NCBI RefSeq assembly: GCF_014284125.1
Contig: NZ_JACOFX010000001.1
Span: forward strand, 310,001 to 374,000
Reading direction: 5' to 3'
DNA: 64,000 nt
DNA from: Undibacterium umbellatum
GTDB taxonomy: Bacteria; Pseudomonadota; Gammaproteobacteria; Burkholderiales; Burkholderiaceae_D
This document shows, piece by piece, positions 58,168 to 64,000 of this stretch (positions are counted from its first letter, which is position 1; each line of letters starts with the position of its first letter). The position numbers and the translations under genes were made by a program. A model generated the notes under the pieces. It saw only the letters and a program-made list of their open reading frames with translations, had not been told where the DNA came from and did not search any database.

Positions 58168-60654
58168 ATGCCAAGTTTCAGACTCATCACACTCAAGCAC
58201 AGCTTGCTTGTGCTTTCAGTTATCGCACTAAGTTCCTGTGGTGGCGACGAAAAAACAACTACTCCTGCGAGCGCTGCTGCCCCAGCGCCAGTTTCAGCAT
58301 TACAAAGACTATTTGCACCAGCGCCAAACATCAGCAGTACGGTGGCGAACTTTAACGGCAATCGTTCAAGCTATACCATTACCAACAATGGCTCTGGATA
58401 TACAGTCAAAGATAATGTTGGAACAGATGGCACAGTTAGCCTGGCTACTACTACTCAGCAGTTGGTTTTTAAAGATGTGTCGGTCAACCTGCAAATCGAA
58501 AGCTTGGCCTCCAGCATCGCTGCCAGCGATTTGAATGCAATCATAGAACTGTACATTGCCTATTTCAACCGCATACCCGACTCCAATGGACTTGCTTACT
58601 GGATCAATCAATTCAAGAGCGGCGTATCAATAGAAAAAATAGGCGAATCTTTTTACATCGCCGCCATACAAGATGCTGCACTAACAGGCTACGCTCCCAA
58701 TGCCAACAATGTCGATTTTGTTACCAACGTCTATCGCAATGTGCTGAGCCGCACACCACCTGACAAGGCTGGCCTGGATTACTGGACTAACGGCTTGGCC
58801 AATGGATCAGTCACACGCGGTATTGTGGTACGTTCCATGCTCATTGCTACACATGGTTATGCTGGCGACCCTGTGTATGGCTGGGTGAACAGTTTATTTG
58901 AAAACAAAGTCAGCGTTGCCAAAAACTTTGCCATTCAACAGGGGCTGACCTATCTACGTACGGAGGATTCAATTACCAAAGGCATGGCGCTTGCATCAAC
59001 AGTGACGCCCACAGATACCAGTGTCGCCAATGGTTTAATACAAGCCCTGGTTGGTTTTCAATCGAATAATACAAATGCACCAACACCAGCGCAAGCCTCC
59101 CGTTTTCTTGCGCAAGCCAGCTTTGGCGCAAATAATGTAGAGATCAATAGTCTTGCCAATAGCAGCTACAAAGACTGGATAGACAAACAGCTTGTCATGC
59201 CTCAGAAGTTGCACCGTAGTTATATGGAAGCACAAGCAGCTGGCTTTATTAACGGACTGAAAGACCTCAATCAGAATCATTTTTTTGAGTCTTTCTGGCA
59301 GCAGGCAATCAAAGGCGACGATCAATTAAGGCAACGCGTCACCTTCGCCCTTTCTCAAATATTTGTAATCTCCTTTCAGGACAGTAATGTCGCCAACTAC
59401 CCGCGTGGCGTGGCAGCTTACTACGACACCCTGAGCGCCAATGCCTTTGGCAATTTCCGCAACTTGCTGGAGGCTGTCAGCCTGCATCCCATGATGGGAA
59501 CGTATTTGACTTCCTTACGAAATCAAAAAGAATCAGGAACCCAGGTGCCCGACGAGAATTACGCTCGTGAAGTCATGCAACTGTTCACTATAGGTTTATA
59601 TCAATTGAATCAGGATGGCACTTATATCATGAACGCCGGGAAGCCTGTAGAAACCTATACCAGCGCTGATATCACTGGCTTGGCCAAGGTATTCACCGGC
59701 TGGAGCTGGGCCGGACCTGACAAGAGTGATAATCGCTTTTTTGGTGGCAACGCAGATGCCAATCGTGAATGGCTACCCATGCAGGGCTATCCAAAATATC
59801 ACTCTGTCACCGCCAAGACCTTCCTGGGGGTGACGATTCCTGCGCAATCACCAGCCAATCCTGATGCTAGCCTGAAAATCGCTTTGGATACCTTGTTCAA
59901 CCACCAAAACGTGGGGCCATTCATTGGCAAGCAATTGATACAACGCCTGGTCACCAGCAACCCTAGTCCGCAATATATCTCCAGAGTTGCCGCTGCTTTT
60001 AATAATAACGGCTCTGGTGTAAGAGGAGATATGCGCGCTGTCATTAAGGCGATATTGTTGGACAATGAAGCACGCAATGATACGACTCTGACTTTCTCCA
60101 ATACGGGAAAACTAAGAGAGCCAGTATTGCGCTTGGCAAACTGGATGCGTGCATTCAACGTCAACTCAACTTCTGGCCGCTTCCTGATGACCAGTCTTGA
60201 TGACCCTTTGACTGGCCTGGCGGAAACACCCATGCGCTCGCCTTCCGTATTTAACTTCTATCGACCTGGTTATGTTCCGCCAAATTCCGGCATCGCCAAT
60301 GCTGGCCTGGTATCACCTGAAATGCAAATCACCGGGGAAACTTCAGTCGTCGGCTACTTGAACTTCATGCGCGATGTTATTCCGAATGGTACTGGCTCGT
60401 CACGCGATGTCAAAGGGAATTACACCAACCTGATCGCCCTCGCAGCCACCCCAGATCAATTGATCGATCAACTGAGCTTGACTTTGATGGCCAACCAGAT
60501 GAGTAGTAATTTACGTAGTCAAATTTTGACAGCGGTCAATTCTGTCACCATACCGACAAATAACACTGCCAATGCAGATACTGCGAAAAAGAATCGCGTC
60601 TACCTGTCAATTTTTCTGACTATGGCCTCACCTGAATATCTGGTCCAAAAATGA
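58168..60654 (+). CDS. DUF4214-DUF1800 lipoprotein
   Basis: An 828-aa protein. A lipoprotein signal (LLVLSVIALSSCGGDE, lipobox LSSC near residue 28) is followed by an Ala/Pro linker. Then DUF4214 (about 130-290: IIELYIAYFNRIPDSNGLAY, WINQFKSG, VYRNVLSRTPPDKAGLDYWT) and DUF1800 (about 310-828: ASRFLAQASFGANNVEINSL, RQRVTFALSQIFVISFQDSN, YAREVMQLFTIGLYQLNQDG, LAKVFTGWSWAGPD, KPREPVLR-like KLREPVLRLANWMRA, SPSVFNFYRPGYVPPNSGIA). DUF1800 proteins are exported, unknown in function, and usually paired with DUF1501. That partner follows 12 bp later. The 57,949-58,167 gap shows no gene. Confidence 0.87.
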   Translation: MPSFRLITLKHSLLVLSVIALSSCGGDEKTTTPASAAAPAPVSALQRLFAPAPNISSTVANFNGNRSSYTITNNGSGYTVKDNVGTDGTVSLATTTQQLVFKDVSVNLQIESLASSIAASDLNAIIELYIAYFNRIPDSNGLAYWINQFKSGVSIEKIGESFYIAAIQDAALTGYAPNANNVDFVTNVYRNVLSRTPPDKAGLDYWTNGLANGSVTRGIVVRSMLIATHGYAGDPVYGWVNSLFENKVSVAKNFAIQQGLTYLRTEDSITKGMALASTVTPTDTSVANGLIQALVGFQSNNTNAPTPAQASRFLAQASFGANNVEINSLANSSYKDWIDKQLVMPQKLHRSYMEAQAAGFINGLKDLNQNHFFESFWQQAIKGDDQLRQRVTFALSQIFVISFQDSNVANYPRGVAAYYDTLSANAFGNFRNLLEAVSLHPMMGTYLTSLRNQKESGTQVPDENYAREVMQLFTIGLYQLNQDGTYIMNAGKPVETYTSADITGLAKVFTGWSWAGPDKSDNRFFGGNADANREWLPMQGYPKYHSVTAKTFLGVTIPAQSPANPDASLKIALDTLFNHQNVGPFIGKQLIQRLVTSNPSPQYISRVAAAFNNNGSGVRGDMRAVIKAILLDNEARNDTTLTFSNTGKLREPVLRLANWMRAFNVNSTSGRFLMTSLDDPLTGLAETPMRSPSVFNFYRPGYVPPNSGIANAGLVSPEMQITGETSVVGYLNFMRDVIPNGTGSSRDVKGNYTNLIALAATPDQLIDQLSLTLMANQMSSNLRSQILTAVNSVTIPTNNTANADTAKKNRVYLSIFLTMASPEYLVQK

Positions 60655-60666
60655 ACGGGATCCATC

Positions 60667-62118
60667 ATGACTAAAGTGAATGCTTCACGCCGCGAGTTTT
60701 TGCGTGTTTCTACGGCACTTGGCGTAGCAGGTGCTGCGGGTAGTGCCAGTCTGCCATTTGCCATCAACCTGGCAACCATGGGGTCCGCTGCCGCACAAAC
60801 TTCGCCAGGTGGATACAAGGCCCTGGTATGCCTTTTCCTGTATGGTGCCAACGACCATGCCAATACTGTATTGGCCACTGACAGCACGTCGTGGAATCAA
60901 TACCTGACTGTGCGCACAACCAATGAGGCAGGCTCGATTGCCCTGCCTGCGACCAGTAGTAATGGCGGCGTTTTACCCATCAACCCAACCACATCCCAGG
61001 CAGGCCGCAGCTTTGCACTACACCCGCAACTGGGGCCGTTAAAGACGCTGTTTGAGAATGGCCGCGCAGCCATACTCAGCAATGTCGGCCCCTTGATCGT
61101 ACCCACTACTCTGGCACAATATAAGGCAGCCAGCGTGCCCCTACCTCCCAAGCTATTTTCCCATAATGACCAGCAATCATTGTGGCAAGCCTATGCACCA
61201 GAAGGTGCGGCTTATGGTTGGGGCGGTCGCATGGGTGACATGCTGGCCTCCAGTAATGCTTACCCTGTGTTTACGGCGATCTCGGCTTCTGGCAATGCAG
61301 TTTTTCTCTCCGGCCGTACTGTCAATCAATATCAGGTCAGTGCATCGGGTGCAGTCCCCATAGGTGGTCTGACAGGCAGCCTGTTTGGATCAAGCACAGC
61401 TGGCAACCCCTTGAAGAACATTATTGCATCGGACACCGCCAACCTGTTCCAGAAAGAACATGCGGCGGTCACCAATCGGTCCATCAATGCACAAAGCTTG
61501 CTCAGCCCTGCGATGGCACCGGCTGGTGCTACTGGAGTTCCAAATCCTGCGCAGTATACCAATCCAAACAATGGCAATCTTGCCAACAATGCTTTGGCCG
61601 CACAATTGCAGACTGTCGCCAGGATTATTGCTGGACGCAGCGCCCTTGGCGCACAAAGACAAGTGTTTTTTGTCAGTTTGAGTGGATTCGATACCCATGA
61701 TGCCCAGCGTACTGCGCATGCCGACCTGATGGCCAGACTGGCGCATGCTATCAGTTACTTTGACGGTGTCATGGGTAACTTGCAGGGCACTGATATGCGT
61801 AAGCAAGTAACCCTATTCACCGCTTCGGATTTTGGCAGGACCTTTACCAGCAATGGCGATGGCACGGATCACGGCTGGGGATCTCATCACTTTATCGTCG
61901 GTGGCGCAGTAAAAGGCAATAATATGTATGGCGAATTCCCGGTCACGGGACTCAAACATAGCCTGGATGTAGGTTCAGGTAGCTTGCTGCCACAGATTTC
62001 TGTTGATCAGTACGGCGCTACACTGGCGAACTGGTTTGGACTCAGCACAAGCCAGATCAATGACATTTTTCCGAATATCGTGAATTTTTCAAACCGCAAT
62101 CTGGGATTTATGGCCTAG
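60667..62118 (+). CDS. DUF1501 protein, Tat-exported
   Basis: A 483-aa protein with a twin-arginine signal (NASRREFLRVSTALGVAGAA, then GSASLPFAINLA). Body: YKALVCLFLYGANDHANTVL, ALHPQLGPLKTLFENGRAAI, LPPKLFSHNDQQSLWQAYAP, GWGGRMGDMLASSN, FFVSLSGFDTHDAQRTAHAD, LMARLAHAISYFDGVMGNLQ, TLFTASDFGRTFTSNGDGTD, HGWGSHHFIVGGAVKGNNMY. These are the DUF1501 (alkaline-phosphatase/sulfatase-like fold) conserved blocks with several metal-ligand type Asp and His. It is the usual partner of DUF1800. Confidence 0.88.
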   Translation: MTKVNASRREFLRVSTALGVAGAAGSASLPFAINLATMGSAAAQTSPGGYKALVCLFLYGANDHANTVLATDSTSWNQYLTVRTTNEAGSIALPATSSNGGVLPINPTTSQAGRSFALHPQLGPLKTLFENGRAAILSNVGPLIVPTTLAQYKAASVPLPPKLFSHNDQQSLWQAYAPEGAAYGWGGRMGDMLASSNAYPVFTAISASGNAVFLSGRTVNQYQVSASGAVPIGGLTGSLFGSSTAGNPLKNIIASDTANLFQKEHAAVTNRSINAQSLLSPAMAPAGATGVPNPAQYTNPNNGNLANNALAAQLQTVARIIAGRSALGAQRQVFFVSLSGFDTHDAQRTAHADLMARLAHAISYFDGVMGNLQGTDMRKQVTLFTASDFGRTFTSNGDGTDHGWGSHHFIVGGAVKGNNMYGEFPVTGLKHSLDVGSGSLLPQISVDQYGATLANWFGLSTSQINDIFPNIVNFSNRNLGFMA

Positions 62119-62163
62119 TTGATACTTGCCACTACACGCTAAAAATGCGTGCAGTGGCCCTCA

Positions 62164-63087
62164 TCAAAATATGGATCTGGCTGTCAGGGTCGTGAAGCGC
62201 TCCAGCGCATAAGTGCCCGCCAGCGAGTTACCTGTTGCATCCAGCCCCGGTGACCAGACAGCCACGGCCAGCTCCCCCGGCACCAGTGCCAAAATCCCAC
62301 CACCAACACCACTCTTGGCTGGCAAACCTACGCGATAAGCAAAATCACCTGCCGCATCATAAGTGCCGCAAGTCAGCATCAGTGCATTCAGACGCTTGGA
62401 TGAACTGGCATCAAGGATTTGTTGTCCACTCCAGGGTACGCTGCCATGATTGGCAAGAAAGCTGCCAGCCATGGCTAATTCCGTACAAGTCATGGTCAGC
62501 GAGCATTGACGGCAATAACTGTCGATGACAGTTTTGACAGGATTATGCAGATTGCCAAAATCCTTCATCAAATGCGCGATCGCGTAATTGCGATGCGCTG
62601 TCTGGCGTTCAGACTGGGCAACTGCAATATCAAAATCGATGGAAGGCTCACCGGAAATTATCCTGGCAAACTGTTGAACCGCAATATCCGACTGTACAAA
62701 GCGGGCCGACAAGATATCGGCGATGACCAGTGCACCTGCATTGATAAATGGGTTACGCGGCTTACCACGTTCATACTCAAGTTGTACCAGCGAGTTGAAG
62801 GGATTGCCGGAAGGCTCACGCCCTACCCGCTCCCAAATCGCATCGCCTTCACGAGAAAATGCCAGCGCCAGCGCAAACAGTTTGGTCACACTTTGCAGAG
62901 AAAACTTTTGCTGGCTGTCACCTATTTTGTAGGCACTACCATCCAGGCAATACACAGCCATGCCAAAATGCTGGGCCGACACTTTCGATAACTCAGGAAT
63001 ATAGGAAGCTACTTTTCCCTGAGGCAACAAAGGCTGGACTTCAGCATAAATTGTCTGAAGTATGGCTGCGTAGTCCGGTTGCATCAA
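62164..63087 (-). CDS. glsA: Glutaminase
   Basis: A 307-aa serine-dependent glutaminase (Glutaminase family, beta-lactamase-like fold). Motifs: VASYIPELSKVSAQHFGMAV, KFSLQSVTKLFALALAFSRE (Ser-x-x-Lys), GREPSGNPFNSLVQLEYERG, KPRNPFINAGALVIADILSA, CGTYDAAGDFAYRVGLPAKS, GVGGGILALVPGELAVAVWS, PGLDATGNSLAGTYALERF. It hydrolyses glutamine to glutamate and ammonia. It converges with the DUF1501 gene and follows dcd by 10 bp. Confidence 0.93.
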   Translation of the reverse strand: MMQPDYAAILQTIYAEVQPLLPQGKVASYIPELSKVSAQHFGMAVYCLDGSAYKIGDSQQKFSLQSVTKLFALALAFSREGDAIWERVGREPSGNPFNSLVQLEYERGKPRNPFINAGALVIADILSARFVQSDIAVQQFARIISGEPSIDFDIAVAQSERQTAHRNYAIAHLMKDFGNLHNPVKTVIDSYCRQCSLTMTCTELAMAGSFLANHGSVPWSGQQILDASSSKRLNALMLTCGTYDAAGDFAYRVGLPAKSGVGGGILALVPGELAVAVWSPGLDATGNSLAGTYALERFTTLTARSIF

Positions 63088-63097
63088 TTTATTAAAT

Positions 63098-63664
63098 TCA
63101 GGTTTTCGGCAAAGTTACGCCAACTTGTCCCTGATATTTGCCGCCACGGTCCTTGTAGGATGTTTCGCAGACTTCATCACTCTCGAAGAACAAGACCTGT
63201 GCACAACCTTCACCTGCATAAATCTTGGCTGGCAATGGCGTAGTGTTTGAAAACTCCAGCGTCACATAACCTTCCCATTCAGGTTCAAACGGTGTGACAT
63301 TGACGATGATGCCACAACGCGCATAGGTAGATTTACCCAGGCATATTGTCAATACGCTACGTGGAATACGGAAATACTCCATCGTCCGTGCCAACGCAAA
63401 TGAATTAGGCGGGATGATGCAAACATCACCCTTGAAATCGACAAAGGATTTTTCATCGAAATTTTTTGGGTCAACAATAGTGCTATTGATATTCGTAAAA
63501 ATCTTGAATTCGTCGGCACAGCGTATATCGTAACCATATGAGGACGTGCCATAGCTGACGATGCGATTGCCATCACGTTCACGCACCTGGCCAGGTTCAA
63601 ACGGCTCTATCATGCCGGTTTGTTCTGCCATGCGGCGTATCCACTTGTCTGATTTGATACTCAT
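63098..63664 (-). CDS. dcd: dCTP deaminase
   Basis: A 188-aa enzyme: [138 protein letters not shown]. This is the complete Dcd, which deaminates dCTP to dUTP, feeding thymidylate synthesis. ATG 63664 follows GGAG by 7 nt. The 63,665-63,942 stretch upstream shows no gene. Confidence 0.95.
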   Translation of the reverse strand: MSIKSDKWIRRMAEQTGMIEPFEPGQVRERDGNRIVSYGTSSYGYDIRCADEFKIFTNINSTIVDPKNFDEKSFVDFKGDVCIIPPNSFALARTMEYFRIPRSVLTICLGKSTYARCGIIVNVTPFEPEWEGYVTLEFSNTTPLPAKIYAGEGCAQVLFFESDEVCETSYKDRGGKYQGQVGVTLPKT

Positions 63665-63942
63665 GTGCTTCTCCTGCCAAATTAATATTGGCGCGATTTT
63701 ACGCGAAAACAGCTATATCTAATATGGAATTAGCTCTTGAAAGAGCAAACTAATTTGAGGAAATTTCTACCTGACAGTTCTCATACCAGGCATCAGGCAC
63801 TTTACGACCTTGTCAGGCTCGTCATCTGAACATAGCAATTAGCCAACAAAAAGCCCTATCAATTTCATGCAAGCTTTTGATTTTCCAGAAGAATTTCCTT
63901 ATCGCCACGCAAAACCAGCAGCTTTCCGGTACAATTCCGCCA

Positions 63943-64000
63943 ATGAACGCTCAGCCTAAAAATCTATTCTCTTTCCCTCGTTTTCGCCCCGAAGTTGGCG
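63943..64000 (+). CDS. Start of an unidentified gene (cut by the window edge)
   Basis: ATG 63943 opens a frame that stays open for 19 codons to the edge: MNAQPKNLFSFPRFRPEVG. No strong ribosome binding site is seen. Too short to identify. It is divergent from dcd across 278 bp. Confidence 0.4.
   Translation, partial: MNAQPKNLFSFPRFRPEVG

Overview
The window looks like a betaproteobacterial chromosome, most likely Oxalobacteraceae and Undibacterium-like. This is inferred from gene content (isc operon order, DUF1800/DUF1501 pair, SDR-type threonine dehydrogenase beside kbl, lysine dehydrogenase beside an ALDH7-type enzyme), not from a marker gene. Two regions meet at about 20,584: the integrase end of a lambda-like prophage (1-20,584) and ordinary chromosome (20,585-64,000).

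Prophage. The left edge cuts a terminase small subunit gene; large terminase, capsid, tail and lysis genes must lie outside the window. The switch is at 7,312-8,286: a LexA-type CI repressor (+) and a Cro-like protein (-) diverge from three 17-bp operators whose centres are exactly 24 bp apart. The Cro promoter (TTGACA, 17 bp, GATAAT) lies inside the operators, and both mRNAs look nearly leaderless. A copy of this promoter, with two matching operators, drives the opposite arm at 10,384-10,427. The pR arm (-) holds a lambda CII homologue, DUF1376 replication protein, YbcO-type and DUF1064 nuclease-like proteins, an N4/N6 DNA methyltransferase and terS. The pL arm (+) holds a small first gene, a gene-free stretch of about 420 nt rich in base pairing (candidate structured RNA), tiny basic ORFs, a RecT-like annealing protein with a PD-(D/E)XK exonuclease, a KTSC protein, a protein ending in an FtsK-gamma-like domain, an orphan C5 methyltransferase with internal repeats, a DUF4224 protein and the integrase. 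The integrase abuts the 3' end of a tRNA-Pro gene, taken as the attachment core.

Accessory genes in the prophage. Between cI and the pL-like promoter, where lambda carries rexAB, sit a membrane coiled-coil protein, a translationally coupled secreted HNH nuclease, and a 275-aa protein with a permuted papain-like His/Cys pattern and an internal ribosome binding site that could yield a second product. A reverse-strand membrane gene follows. A two-TM coiled-coil protein lies on the opposite strand beside terS. These are the best candidates for lysogen-expressed exclusion or defence functions.

Chromosome. 20.8-27.2 kb: a 2-hydroxyacid dehydrogenase/VOC pair with a divergent LysR regulator, RNase H-like protein, DUF1272, EamA exporter, GlxA-type AraC regulator and a zinc-ribbon/TM/glutaredoxin protein. 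27.3-33 kb: thrC, an FdhD with an extra winged-helix domain, an FdhF/YdeP molybdoenzyme and an XRE-cupin regulator. The regulator faces two tandem palindromes and the divergent kbl-tdh-sdaA threonine/serine catabolic operon. 36.9-43.4 kb: a prolyl-oligopeptidase-like protein that has lost its catalytic residues, two small exported proteins, and a lysine catabolic pair with a divergent Lrp/AsnC regulator. 43.5-49.6 kb: a frameshifted Cdd1-like gene, then the complete iscRSUA-hscBA-fdx-iscX operon with an IscR-type operator. 49.8-64 kb: orphan histidine kinase, thyA-folA, DUF4337, MipA/OmpV, a large PLP basic amino acid decarboxylase, a PilZ protein, a DUF4214-DUF1800 lipoprotein with its Tat-exported DUF1501 partner, glutaminase, dcd and the start of one more gene.
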